Source: Pseudofrankia inefficax
GTDB taxonomy: Bacteria > Actinomycetota > Actinomycetes > Frankiales > Frankiaceae
Direction of reading: 5' to 3'
Length of the DNA stretch: 64,000 bases
NCBI RefSeq assembly: GCF_000166135.1
Contig: NC_014666.1
Span: forward strand, 6,572,001 to 6,636,000
Below, piece by piece: positions 50,191 to 58,588 of this stretch; the first letter of the stretch is position 1, and each line of letters starts with the position of its first letter. Made by a program: the position numbers and the translations under genes. The notes under the pieces were generated by a model. The model was not told the DNA's origin, made no database searches, and saw only the letters and a list, made by a program, of their open reading frames with translations.

Positions 50191-51003
50191 ATGGGAGTTA
50201 CCGACTTGTACATTCTCTACGATGTCGCGGACAGCATCGCGACGATCACGTTGAACCGTCCGGAAGCGGCGAACGCGCAGAACGGCGCGCTGCTGGAGGA
50301 GCTCAACGACGCCTGGGTGAAGGCGGCCGAGGACCCCGAGGTCAAGGTCATCATTCTGCGCGCCGAGGGCAAGCACTTCTCGGCCGGGCACGACCTGAAG
50401 CCGGACCCGTCGACACCGACCCCGGCGAAGATCACCCTTGAGGACATCTACAACATCGAGGCGCGGCGGTACCTGGAGTTCTCGCTGCGCTGGCGCAACA
50501 TCCCGAAGCCGTCGATCGCGGCGGTGCAGGGCCGCTGCATCGCGGGCGCGCTGCTGCTGTGCTGGCCGTGCGACCTGATCATCGCGGCCGACGACGCCAA
50601 GTTCTCCGACCCGGTGGTCGCGATGGGCATCGGCGGCGTCGAATACCACGGCCACACCTGGGAGCTCGGGGCGCGTAAGGCCAAGGAGATCCTCTTCACC
50701 GGCCGCGCGGTCACCGCCGAGGAGGCCGAGAAGGTCGGCATGGTGAACAAGGTCGTCCCGCGGGCCGACCTTGACGCCGAGACCCGGGCGCTGGCCGCGC
50801 AGATCGCGGTGATGCCGTCGTTCGGCCTGCGCCAGGCCAAGCGCGCGGTCAACCAGACCCTGGACGTGCAGGGGTTCTACGCGGCGATCCAGTCGGTCTT
50901 CGACATTCACGAGACCGGCCACGGCAATGCGCTCTCCGTGTCCGGATTCCCGGTCCTGGTGAACCTCAACCAGATGAAGGACACCATCAAGTCCGTCAAC
51001 TGA
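50191..51003 (+). CDS. Enoyl-CoA hydratase/isomerase (crotonase) family
   Basis: 270 aa from ATG 50191. A TTG at 50206 in the same frame has GGGAG at a proper distance and is a credible alternative start. The oxyanion segments are KHFSAGHDLK and the region around QGRCIAGALLLC. The usual catalytic Glu region reads MGIGGVEYHGHTWELG, an atypical form. It would hydrate or isomerise the product of the acyl-CoA dehydrogenase pair encoded just upstream. It is followed by a terminator hairpin at 51034. Confidence 0.88.
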   Translation: MGVTDLYILYDVADSIATITLNRPEAANAQNGALLEELNDAWVKAAEDPEVKVIILRAEGKHFSAGHDLKPDPSTPTPAKITLEDIYNIEARRYLEFSLRWRNIPKPSIAAVQGRCIAGALLLCWPCDLIIAADDAKFSDPVVAMGIGGVEYHGHTWELGARKAKEILFTGRAVTAEEAEKVGMVNKVVPRADLDAETRALAAQIAVMPSFGLRQAKRAVNQTLDVQGFYAAIQSVFDIHETGHGNALSVSGFPVLVNLNQMKDTIKSVN

Positions 51004-51033
51004 CGGCCCGCACCAGTCGATCAGCACCAGTCA

Positions 51034-51072
51034 CGAAGGCGGCCGAGCCCAGCCAGGGCCCGGCCGCTTTCG
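51034..51072 (+). terminator. Terminator hairpin after the enoyl-CoA hydratase
   Basis: A 17-bp stem with one mismatch (51034-51050 with 51056-51072) and the loop AGCCA, followed by a T- and C-rich tract. It starts 30 bp after the stop. Confidence 0.7.
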
Positions 51073-51112
51073 CGTTTCCTTCTCGTCGTCGCCACTGGTG
51101 CGGCGCGGCTGT

Positions 51113-51187
51113 TGATCGCCGTTTGGGCCCTCGGATGGTCGTGGCCAGGGCGTTTGTGCGACCACCCGAGGGCGAAAACGACGATCA
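51113..51187. repeat. 75-bp dispersed inverted-repeat element, copy 2
   Basis: It begins TGATCGCCGTTTGGGCCCTC and ends with GAGGGCGAAAACGACGATCA; the arms pair with few mismatches and include TGGTCG and CGACCA. It lies between the convergent enoyl-CoA hydratase and acyl-CoA dehydrogenase genes. Confidence 0.85.
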
Positions 51188-51240
51188 CGGCCCGAAGGTG
51201 GAGCCGTAGGCCAGGCCGCGGGCAGGTCTGGTGCCGGTTC

Positions 51241-52059
51241 CTACAGCTGGGCGATGCGGGGGGCCGTGCGGCGGGCGCGGATGAGGGCGCCGGCCTCGCG
51301 GGTGAGCTCGCGGCTGTTGCCGAGCAGGCCGTCGAGGGTGAGGGCGCGGCGGATGTGGTGGTGCAGGTCGTGCTCGGCGGTGAAGCCGATGCCGCCGAGC
51401 ACCTGCTGGCAGTGCCGGGCCGCGTCCAGCGCCGCCTGGCCGGCGGCCGCCTTCGCCAGCAGCGCGCCGAGGTCGTCGTCGGCCGCCGACAGCGTGGCCT
51501 CGGCGCCTTCGAGCGCGACGTACGTCTCGGCGAGCCGGTGCCGGACGGCCTGGAACCCAGCGACCGGGCGGCCGAACTGGTGGCGGTCCAGCGCGTGGGT
51601 GCGGGCCAGGTCGAGCATCGCGCGCCCGGTCCCGACCAGCCACCAGGCGAGCGCGCGGCGGCCGGCGGCCAGCGCCACCGGGTCCGCCGCGACCTTCCCG
51701 CCGTCGGCCGCGCCCGCGTCCACGACCCGCAACGGCACGGGACCGTCGAGGATCGTCCCCTCGCCGACGACGTCGGCCCGTTCCCAGACGACCGTGCGCC
51801 CACCCGCGTAGGGCAGCGCGACGACACCGCCGATCGGCGAGCCGATGGCGGCGAGCAGGACGTCGTTGACCAGCGGGGCGTGCGCCCCGGTCTGCCCCAG
51901 CAGGGCGAACACCAGCGGGATCGCGTCGGCGGACTCCTCGGCGAGCAGGTCCGCCCAGCCGAGCTCGGCCAGCGCCACGTCGAGCGCCGCGCCCGCCGGG
52001 GTGTCGGTCATCGTCCCGCGCAGTGCCTCGGCGAGAAGGTCCCGTTCCTGCGCGTCCAC
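51241..52059 (-). CDS. Acyl-CoA dehydrogenase, short subunit of a heteromeric pair
   Basis: 272 aa from GTG 52059, with AAGGAG five bases upstream. It is unusually short; the N-terminal helical part is reduced. The C-terminal motif VLGGIGFTAEHDLHHHIRRA is present, with RHQFGRPVAGFQAVRHRLAE before it. It begins 2 bp after the stop of the longer subunit, so the pair is translationally linked. It is a probable heteromer partner and may be catalytically dependent on the other subunit. Confidence 0.85.
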   Translation of the reverse strand: MDAQERDLLAEALRGTMTDTPAGAALDVALAELGWADLLAEESADAIPLVFALLGQTGAHAPLVNDVLLAAIGSPIGGVVALPYAGGRTVVWERADVVGEGTILDGPVPLRVVDAGAADGGKVAADPVALAAGRRALAWWLVGTGRAMLDLARTHALDRHQFGRPVAGFQAVRHRLAETYVALEGAEATLSAADDDLGALLAKAAAGQAALDAARHCQQVLGGIGFTAEHDLHHHIRRALTLDGLLGNSRELTREAGALIRARRTAPRIAQL

Positions 52060-52061
52060 GC

Positions 52062-53240
52062 CTACTCCTTGCCCAGGTTCAGCAGCCGGCGGGCGACGAT
52101 GTTGCGCTGGATCTCCGCCGTGCCGCCGTAGATGGTCGCCGCCCGCGAGTACAGGTATTCGGTCCGCCAGTGCGCGTCGGTCAGCTCGATCGCGCCGGGC
52201 AGCACCTCGCGGGCCGTGTCGAAGAGCTTCTGGTCCGCGGTCGCCAGCAGGATCTTGTCGACGGACGTCTCCGGGCCCAGGTGCACACCGGCGGCCAGCT
52301 GGCGCTGGGTGTTGCGCGACCGGCTGCGAATGGTGTGCAGCGCCAGGTAGGCGGCGCCGAGCGCGGCGTCGGTCGTCGCGGCGGGTTCGGTCTCCTGCGC
52401 CTCGACGTCGGCCAGCAGCAGGTCGAGCCGGGTGAACAGGTACGTGATCCGGTGCCAGAAGCAGGTGGACCGCTCGTACGGCAGCAGGTCCATCGCGAGG
52501 CTCCAGCCGTCGCCGACCTTGCCGAGCAGCCGCTCGGCCGGAATCACGACGTCGTCGAAGAACACCTCGGCGAACTCGTCGACGCCGTGCATCGTGCGCA
52601 GCGGCCGGACGGTGACGCCGGGGGTGTCCATGTCGAGGAAGAACGCGGTGATGCCGGCGTGGCCCGGGCCGGTCCTGGTGAGCAGGACGCAGCGCTGGGC
52701 GTACTGGGCGAGCGACGTCCAGACCTTCTGGCCGTTCACGACCCAGCTGCCGTCCTCGCGCTGCGTGGCGCGGGTCGTCAGCGAGGCGAGGTCGGAGCCG
52801 GAGCCGGGCTCGGAGAAGCCCTGGCACCAGTGCTCCCGGCCGGACAGCAGCCGCGGCAGCATCTCGGCCGCGAGCTCGGGCCGGGCGTACGAGATCATCG
52901 TCGGCGCGAGGACCTCGATCAGCGAGTAGTTGGTGGCGTCGGTCAGGTCACGGTTCGCCACCTCCTCGCCGAGCACGGCCCGCAGCACGTCCGGGCCGCC
53001 CAGACCGCCGGCCTCGACCGGCCAGCCGTACCGCATCCAGCCCGCGTCGTAGAGCGCGCGACGGACCTTGCCGAGCTGGGCGACCTCCGTGTCGAGCGAG
53101 TGGTCGTCCACCGGCTTGGCCAGCTCGGCCGCGTGCTCGTCGAGCCAGGCCCGCACCGCGGCGCGGAAGTCCTCGACGGTGACGGTCTCGCCGTCGACCG
53201 GCGGAACGAACCCGTCCGGCACCAGGCTGGTCAGACTCAC
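52062..53240 (-). CDS. Acyl-CoA dehydrogenase, long subunit of the pair
   Basis: 392 aa from GTG 53240; its start overlaps the SnoaL-like stop (GTGA). Motifs are GFSEPGSGSDLASLTTRA, VVNGQKVWTSLAQYAQ and IYGGTAEIQRNIVARRLLNLGKE. It is the substrate- and FAD-binding subunit of the FadE pair. A SnoaL-like gene precedes it, so the operon may process a substrate that needs isomerisation before dehydrogenation. Confidence 0.92.
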   Translation of the reverse strand: MSLTSLVPDGFVPPVDGETVTVEDFRAAVRAWLDEHAAELAKPVDDHSLDTEVAQLGKVRRALYDAGWMRYGWPVEAGGLGGPDVLRAVLGEEVANRDLTDATNYSLIEVLAPTMISYARPELAAEMLPRLLSGREHWCQGFSEPGSGSDLASLTTRATQREDGSWVVNGQKVWTSLAQYAQRCVLLTRTGPGHAGITAFFLDMDTPGVTVRPLRTMHGVDEFAEVFFDDVVIPAERLLGKVGDGWSLAMDLLPYERSTCFWHRITYLFTRLDLLLADVEAQETEPAATTDAALGAAYLALHTIRSRSRNTQRQLAAGVHLGPETSVDKILLATADQKLFDTAREVLPGAIELTDAHWRTEYLYSRAATIYGGTAEIQRNIVARRLLNLGKE

Positions 53241-53668
53241 AGGTTGATCCGCTCGATCACATGCGGGATCCCGTGGTCGTGGGCGCCGCTGCGGCGGATG
53301 AACGTCATCGACCGGGTGCGCAGCCGCCAGCCGTCCTCGGTGCGCAGGTAGGTGTCCCGGTAGTAGCCGATGCGCATGTCGTGCGCGGAGTGCTCGATGA
53401 AGCACAGCGGCTGGGTGCCGGTCGCGTTGACGCCGTCGTCGGCGAAGTCGATGGCCGGCGTGCCGGTGAGGAACAGGCCCTTGGGCGCGGCCGCGACGAG
53501 CGCCGGGAAGTCCTTGAGCGCGAACGTGTCCCCGAAGGCGCTGTATGTGCCATCGGGGGTGAAGACCTTGACCAGACCCTCGATGTCGCCCTGGGTGATG
53601 GTCACCGCGTAACGGGCGAGGGTCTGCTGGATCTCGACCAGATCCTCGATGCGGTTCGGCTTGGTCAC
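53237..53668 (-). CDS. SnoaL-like / NTF2-fold protein
   Basis: 143 aa. It reads IEDLVEIQQTLARYAVTITQGDIEGLVKVF and later YYRDTYLRTEDGWRLRTRSM, the SnoaL_4 pattern, similar to the protein at 29946. It may be a small isomerase or dehydratase; no catalytic residue can be assigned with confidence. It starts the operon with the two acyl-CoA dehydrogenase subunits, overlapping the first by four bases. Confidence 0.83.
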   Translation of the reverse strand: MTKPNRIEDLVEIQQTLARYAVTITQGDIEGLVKVFTPDGTYSAFGDTFALKDFPALVAAAPKGLFLTGTPAIDFADDGVNATGTQPLCFIEHSAHDMRIGYYRDTYLRTEDGWRLRTRSMTFIRRSGAHDHGIPHVIERINL

Positions 53669-53752
53669 GGTCTACTCCGAACTTGGGAGCGCGGAAGCTG
53701 GGGTCTCGGCACTGTCGACGTCATCGCGACCGTCGAGATCAGTAGCTGAATG

Positions 53753-54964
53753 TCAGTAGATGAACTGCTTACCACCCTTCATGACGAAGGGGACGCGGGT
53801 CACCACCCGGATGTCCTGGAGCGGGTTGTCGCTGACGGCGATGACGTCGGCCAGCAGGCCCTCGGCGAGCCGGCCGCGGTCGGTGACGTCGATCAGGTCG
53901 GCCCCGACGATAGTGGCGGCCTGGATCGCCTGCAGCGGAGTCATGCCGCGCTCGACCATGGTGACCAGCTCGTTGCCGTTCTTGCCGTGCGGGATCGCCG
54001 GCGCGTCCGAGCCGATGGCGATCTTCACGCCGGCCTCGATCGCGTTGCTGATGGAGGCCTTCGCCTTCGGCCAGTCACGGGCGGCCTTCGCCTGGATCCG
54101 AGGGTCGGAGGTGTTGAGCACCTGCATGCCGTCGATCAGCGCCTGTGTGGCCACCAGGTAGGTGCCCCGCTTGACCATCAGGTCGATGGTGTCGTCGTCG
54201 ATCATGAAAGCGTGCTCGATGCAGTCGACGCCACACTCGATCATCTGGGTCACGGCCTCGGAGCCGTGGGTGTGCGCGGCCACCCGCAGCCCGCGCCGGT
54301 GCGCCTCGTCCGTGATCGCGAGCACCTCCGCGTCGGAGTAGTGCTTCGCGCCGGCCGGGCCGGTGAGGGTCATGGTGCCGCCCGAGCCGCACATCTTGAT
54401 GACCTGGGCGCCGTGCTTGATCTGGTGGCGGACGGCCTTGATGACCTCGTCGACGCCGTTGGCCAGGCCCTCCTCGACCGTGAGCTGCAGGACGTGCGGC
54501 GCGAACTGGCCGAACATCGTCGGGTCGAGATGACCGCCGGTCGGCGTGACCGCGTGGCCGGCGGGGACGATCCGCGGGCCGTCGACCCAGCCGTTGTCGA
54601 TCGCCTTCATCAGGGCCACGTCGAGCAGGTAGCCACCGGTCTTGCAGAACAGGCCCAGGTTGCGGACGGTCGTGAAGCCGGCGCGCAGGGTGCGCCGGGC
54701 GTTCTGGGTGGCGCGCATCATCCGCAGCGGCGGGTCGTCGCGCATCTGGCTGGTGAACTGGTTCTCCCCCGGGCCACCCATCAGGAGGTTGAGCTCCATG
54801 TCCATCAGACCCGGCAGGAGGACCAGGTCGCCGAGGTCGATGACCTCACCCTCGGGCTGACCGCCCACGCCGACGATGTACTCGCCCTCGATCTTCAGGA
54901 TGCCGGGCCGGATGATCTCACCGGTGTCGACATCGAGCAGGCCAGCGGCCTTGAGCGTCAGCAT
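53753..54964 (-). CDS. Amidohydrolase-superfamily protein with altered metal site
   Basis: 403 aa. The overall fold matches imidazolonepropionase-like amidohydrolases: IKMCGSGGTMTLTGP holds the possible bridging lysine, VAAHTHGSEA and CIEHAF the downstream histidines, and AIGSDAPAIPHGKN the Asp. The usual HxH of strand 1 (PGLxDxHxH) reads PGLMDMELNL, with Glu57 and Asn59 in place of both histidines. It may bind one metal or a different one, or have changed chemistry. It could hydrolyse an amide, lactone or cyclic intermediate. It is alone on this strand, 84 bp from the SnoaL-like gene. Confidence 0.85.
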   Translation of the reverse strand: MLTLKAAGLLDVDTGEIIRPGILKIEGEYIVGVGGQPEGEVIDLGDLVLLPGLMDMELNLLMGGPGENQFTSQMRDDPPLRMMRATQNARRTLRAGFTTVRNLGLFCKTGGYLLDVALMKAIDNGWVDGPRIVPAGHAVTPTGGHLDPTMFGQFAPHVLQLTVEEGLANGVDEVIKAVRHQIKHGAQVIKMCGSGGTMTLTGPAGAKHYSDAEVLAITDEAHRRGLRVAAHTHGSEAVTQMIECGVDCIEHAFMIDDDTIDLMVKRGTYLVATQALIDGMQVLNTSDPRIQAKAARDWPKAKASISNAIEAGVKIAIGSDAPAIPHGKNGNELVTMVERGMTPLQAIQAATIVGADLIDVTDRGRLAEGLLADVIAVSDNPLQDIRVVTRVPFVMKGGKQFIY

Positions 54965-54978
54965 CCCGCGTCCTCCTT

Positions 54979-55080
54979 GACTTCAGGGCCAAATCCGGGC
55001 CCCTGACCTCAGGGCCAAGATCGGGCCCGTGACCTCAGGGCCAGAACCGGGCCCGTGACCTCAGGACCGAAACCGGGCCC
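54979..55080. repeat. Four tandem copies of a roughly 26-bp unit
   Basis: Units start TGACTTCAGG or TGACCTCAGG and end in CGGGCCC. There are no unique spacers between them, so this is not a CRISPR array. They lie just upstream of the amidohydrolase start on the minus strand and could be a promoter repeat or a replication-slippage product. Confidence 0.75.
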
Positions 55081-55176
55081 CGTCGGCGTTGCCGTGTCTG
55101 GAACGCGGCCTCGGACCGCATCGTGGTCTCGCGATCGTGGTCCCGCGCCCGCGCACCAGCCGTCCCCAGCCAGGCG

Positions 55177-55191
55177 GAGAACCACGTTCTC
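55177..55191. promoter_or_regulatory. Candidate operator GAGAAC-CAC-GTTCTC upstream of the aldehyde dehydrogenase
   Basis: A perfect dyad with 6-bp arms and a 3-bp spacer, the same layout as at 47858-47872. It lies 213 bp upstream of the aldehyde amidohydrolase-side start (54964) and 324 bp upstream of the aldehyde dehydrogenase start, within the divergent region. Confidence 0.5.
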
Positions 55192-55514
55192 AGAGTTGAG
55201 TCTCAGATTCTCACGCGGTCGGGAGTCGAGTCAAACGGCGCGACCCGGACCCGGGCCACCACCAGCACGGACGCGGCCGTCGGCCATCCGCGCCGGAGAT
55301 CGCATGTTTGATTCTCACAGGGCGAGAAGCTAGTTTCCAGCCAGGAAGGCCAACGGCCCACCCGGCCTCGCGATCGCGAAGCAAGATGAGGCGTGAGCGA
55401 CGCTGGGCCGACCCGGCGGAGATCGACATGGTGTTCGGGAGCGCGGACGCACAGGAGTGTGCCCGCGCCTGCGCCGAGCACCGACCGCCCGGTGTGGAAG
55501 GGAAGGTGGTTCCG

Positions 55515-56987
55515 GTGAGCGTCACCGATATCCAGAACGCGGCCAGGCGGCCGGCCGTGGCAGCCGAGACCCGGCGGCACGACCACTGGATCAATGGCCG
55601 GGCCGTGGCCCCGGCCGAGGGTGCCTACTTCGCCACCCACAACCCGGCGACCCGCGAGCCGGGCGACACGATCGCCGCGGGCACCGCCGCCGACGTCGAG
55701 CTTGCCGTCACCACGGCGGCGGCCGCCTGGCCGGGCTGGGCCGCGCGGCCCGCGCGCGAGCGGTCCGACGTGCTGCACGCCGTCGCCGACGCGATGGCCG
55801 CCGCGAGCGACGAGCTCGCGGAGCTCGAATGGGCCTCCACGGGCAAGGTTCCCGGCCAGGTCGCCTTCGAGATCGCCATGTCGGTCGACTACTTCCGCTA
55901 CTACGCCGGGGTGGTCCGCGCGTTGAACGGGCGCACCATCGACCTCGGCGCCGGGGCGCACGCGTACACCCGCCTGGAGCCGTACGGCGTCATCGGCGCG
56001 ATCACCCCGTGGAACCTGCCGCTCAACCAGGCGTCCCGCGCGCTCGCCCCGGCGCTGGCCGTGGGGAACGCGATCGTCGCCAAGCCGAGTGAGTTCACCG
56101 CCACGTCCACCGTGCTGCTGGCGAGGCTCGCGACCCAGGCCGGGCTGCCCGACGGCCTGCTCAACGTCGTCACCGGCACCGGGCCCGAGGTCGGCTCCCC
56201 CCTCGCGGCGCACCCGCTCGTGCGCAAGGTGGCGTTCACCGGCTCGGTGGCGACCGGCCGGCACCTGGCCCAGCTCGCCGGGGACCGGCTGATCCCGTTG
56301 ACCCTTGAGCTCGGTGGCAAGTCCCCGGTCGTCGTCTTCGCCGACGCGGACCTGGACCGGGCCGCGGCGGCAGCGGCGGCCGCGATCCAGACGAACTCCG
56401 GCCAGGTCTGCTCGGCCACGACCCGCCTGCTGGTCGAGGGCTCGGTGCACGACGAGGTGGTCGCCCGGATCGTCGAGCGGCTCGAACGGCTCCGGCCCGG
56501 CGTCGACTTCGGCCCGATCATCACCGAGGCGCAGTTCGGCAAGGTGCTCGCCGCGTTCGCCGACGCGTCTCGGGACGGCCTCACCCCGCTGACCGGTGGC
56601 GCCGCCTACGACGACGGTCCCGGCGCCGCCGGCCAGTACGTCCGCCCGACCGTCTACGCGGACGTGCCCCTCACCCACCCGCTCGCCCGCGAGGAGGTCT
56701 TCGGCCCGGTGCTGGTGACCCGGCGCTTCAGCGACGAGCAGGACGCCGTCGCCGCGGCCAACGACACCGACTTCGGGCTGGTCGCCAGCGTGTGGAGCGG
56801 CGACGTCGCGCGCGGGCTGCGGGTGGCCGAGCGGATCGACGCCGGCCAGGTCGCCGTCAACGGCGGGCCGCTGACCAACGAGACCCCGTTCGGCGGCTAC
56901 AAGAACAGCGGCTTCGGCCGGGAGAAGGGCCTCGAGGCCCTGCACGACTACGCCCAGACCAAGACCGTCAGCCTGTCCTTGGGCTGA
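55515..56987 (+). CDS. NAD(P)-dependent aldehyde dehydrogenase (betaine-aldehyde dehydrogenase-like)
   Basis: 490 aa when started at GTG 55515, with GAAGGGAAGG upstream; the frame is open back to 55308, so an earlier start is possible. C299 in SGQVCSATTR is the nucleophile and E265 in LELGGKSP is the base, 34 residues apart. ITPWNLPLNQ holds the oxyanion Asn. It oxidises an aldehyde to the acid. It is 109 bp before the carboxymuconolactone decarboxylase-like gene. Confidence 0.92.
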   Translation: MSVTDIQNAARRPAVAAETRRHDHWINGRAVAPAEGAYFATHNPATREPGDTIAAGTAADVELAVTTAAAAWPGWAARPARERSDVLHAVADAMAAASDELAELEWASTGKVPGQVAFEIAMSVDYFRYYAGVVRALNGRTIDLGAGAHAYTRLEPYGVIGAITPWNLPLNQASRALAPALAVGNAIVAKPSEFTATSTVLLARLATQAGLPDGLLNVVTGTGPEVGSPLAAHPLVRKVAFTGSVATGRHLAQLAGDRLIPLTLELGGKSPVVVFADADLDRAAAAAAAAIQTNSGQVCSATTRLLVEGSVHDEVVARIVERLERLRPGVDFGPIITEAQFGKVLAAFADASRDGLTPLTGGAAYDDGPGAAGQYVRPTVYADVPLTHPLAREEVFGPVLVTRRFSDEQDAVAAANDTDFGLVASVWSGDVARGLRVAERIDAGQVAVNGGPLTNETPFGGYKNSGFGREKGLEALHDYAQTKTVSLSLG

Positions 56988-57096
56988 CGGCCAGCGCCTA
57001 CCCCGGCAGGCGCCGGACTGCCGGGCCGCCCGGTGGCCGACGTCGGCTCTTTTCGCGCCGCCTCCTTCGGTGGCGCCGAGGATCGGAGGAACGACC

Positions 57097-57510
57097 GTGG
57101 ACGAGGCACTGAGCGCTGCCTACGAGTTGCGCCGGGCCATGCTGGGCGACGCCTACGTCGATGCCCAGAAGGCCGAGACCGACCCGGTCGCGCAGGACTT
57201 CCAGGACCACATCACCCGCCAGGCCTGGGGGGTGTGGACCCGCGGCGGAGCGCTCTCCAACCGGGATCGCAGCCTGCTGGTGCTCGCGATGACCGCGGCC
57301 CTCGGTCGGATGGAGGAGTTCAAGCTGCACGCGAGCGCCCAGGCTCGCACCGGGGTCAGCGACGCCGAACTCGACGAGTTGCTCTTCCAGGTCGCCGCCT
57401 ACTGCGGCGCCCCCGCGGCCATCTCGGCCAAGCGGGCACTGCGCGAGGTGCGAGCCACCCGCGCCACCGACGCCGCGCCCGCGAACACCACCGCGCCGAC
57501 GGAGGCCTGA
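57097..57510 (+). CDS. Carboxymuconolactone decarboxylase family protein
   Basis: 137 aa from GTG 57097, with GGAGGA six bases upstream. The helical CMD/AhpD fold shows NRDRSLLVLAMTAALGRMEEFKLH and LLFQVAAYCGAPAAI, the PcaC-like pattern without the CxxC of AhpD. It may decarboxylate or isomerise a lactone or act as an accessory lyase. It lies 1 bp before the hydroxyisobutyrate dehydrogenase-like gene, suggesting linked steps. Confidence 0.87.
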   Translation: MDEALSAAYELRRAMLGDAYVDAQKAETDPVAQDFQDHITRQAWGVWTRGGALSNRDRSLLVLAMTAALGRMEEFKLHASAQARTGVSDAELDELLFQVAAYCGAPAAISAKRALREVRATRATDAAPANTTAPTEA

Positions 57511-57511
57511 G

Positions 57512-58381
57512 ATGACGGTCGGAGCGCCGGTCGTCGGCTTCGTCGGGCTGGGCAACATGGGCGCGGCGCTGGCGAACAACCTCGTCGTGGCTGGCTTCGA
57601 CGTCGTCGCCTTCGACGTCGCCGGGCCGGACCGGGCACCCGAGGGCTCGACCTTCGCCGCCGACATCGCCGGGCTCGCCCGCGCGGCCGACGTCGTCGTG
57701 TTCAGCCTGCCCAACGGCATCGTCTCCGAGTCGGTCGCCACCGAGATCGCCGGCACCGCCGAGCGCCGGGTCGCGCACCTCATCGACACGTCCACCATCG
57801 GCGTCACCGCGGCCAAGAAGATCACCGGACTGCTCGCCGATGCCGGCATCGGCTACGTCGACGCTCCGGTCTCCGGCGGCGTCGCCGGCGCGAAGGCCCG
57901 CCGCCTCGCGGTCATGTACGCCGGCACGGACGACACGGTCGAGGCCGTCCTCCCGGTGCTGCGGGGGCTGTCCGACAAGCTCCGGCGCGTCGGTGGCCAG
58001 CCGGGCCTCGGCCAGGCGCTCAAGCTGGCGAACAACTTCCTCTCCGCCACCGCGCTCGCCGCCACCAGCGAGGCGGTGGCGTTCGGCGTCGCCGCCGGGC
58101 TGGACATGGCGACGATGATCGAGGTCCTGAACACGTCGTCCGGGCGCAGCGCGGCCACCGACGACAAGTTCCCCAACGACGTCCTCACCGGCCGCTACGG
58201 CTCCGGCTTCGCCAACACGCTGATGGCCAAGGACGTCCGCCTCTACCTGGCCGAGGTCCGCGACGCCGCCACTCCGCACACCGTCGGCGACGTCACCGTC
58301 GACATCTGGCAGCGCTTCGCCGACGCCGAGCCAAACGTCGACTTCACCCGCATCTACCCCTTCGTGGAGGGCTCCGCCTGA
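57512..58381 (+). CDS. NAD-binding beta-hydroxyacid dehydrogenase (3-hydroxyisobutyrate dehydrogenase family)
   Basis: 289 aa. The cofactor motif is GLGNMG, the substrate motif is DAPVSGGVAGAK, and the catalytic lysine is in ALKLANNF. It oxidises a 3-hydroxy acid or reduces a tartronate-semialdehyde-type compound. It is directly downstream of the CMD-like gene and is followed by a dispersed repeat. The valine-pathway substrate is possible but not shown. Confidence 0.92.
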   Translation: MTVGAPVVGFVGLGNMGAALANNLVVAGFDVVAFDVAGPDRAPEGSTFAADIAGLARAADVVVFSLPNGIVSESVATEIAGTAERRVAHLIDTSTIGVTAAKKITGLLADAGIGYVDAPVSGGVAGAKARRLAVMYAGTDDTVEAVLPVLRGLSDKLRRVGGQPGLGQALKLANNFLSATALAATSEAVAFGVAAGLDMATMIEVLNTSSGRSAATDDKFPNDVLTGRYGSGFANTLMAKDVRLYLAEVRDAATPHTVGDVTVDIWQRFADAEPNVDFTRIYPFVEGSA

Positions 58382-58405
58382 TCCCAGCGGCAGCGGCAGC
58401 GGCCA

Positions 58406-58480
58406 TGATCGCCGTTTCGGACCTCTGATGGTTGTCGGCGGGGCTCGTTTATGACCACCAGAGGGCGGAAACAGCGATCT
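58406..58480. repeat. 75-bp dispersed inverted-repeat element, copy 3
   Basis: It starts TGATCGCCGTTTCGGACCTC and ends GAGGGCGGAAACAGCGATCT, with TGGTTG and TGACCACC as inner arms. It lies between two plus-strand genes, 25 bp after the dehydrogenase stop. Confidence 0.85.
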
Positions 58481-58588
58481 GTGGCCGGGGATCGGCCGCC
58501 GGGGACGCGGTCGATCGCCCGGTAAGGTCCGTCGGGCGACGTCGGCCGGACGCGGCGAGCCGGCTCGACCACGTCGAGAGGACTGAGC

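Larger units (their letters stand above)
54965..55514. other. 550-bp divergent intergenic region: tandem repeats and candidate operator, no gene
   Basis: No supported gene. Four tandem units of about 26 bp, each with TGACCTCAGGGCC and a CCGGGCCC-like tail, run from about 54979 to 55080. A perfect dyad, GAGAAC-CAC-GTTCTC, lies at 55177-55191, followed by further GATTCTCAC sequences at about 55205 and 55312. The frame of the next gene is open through 55308-55514 but with no ribosome site better than that at 55515. Confidence 0.6.

Noticed and set aside
54979-55080. Tandem repeats as a CRISPR array
   Set aside because: Units are directly contiguous with no unique spacers and no cas gene is present.
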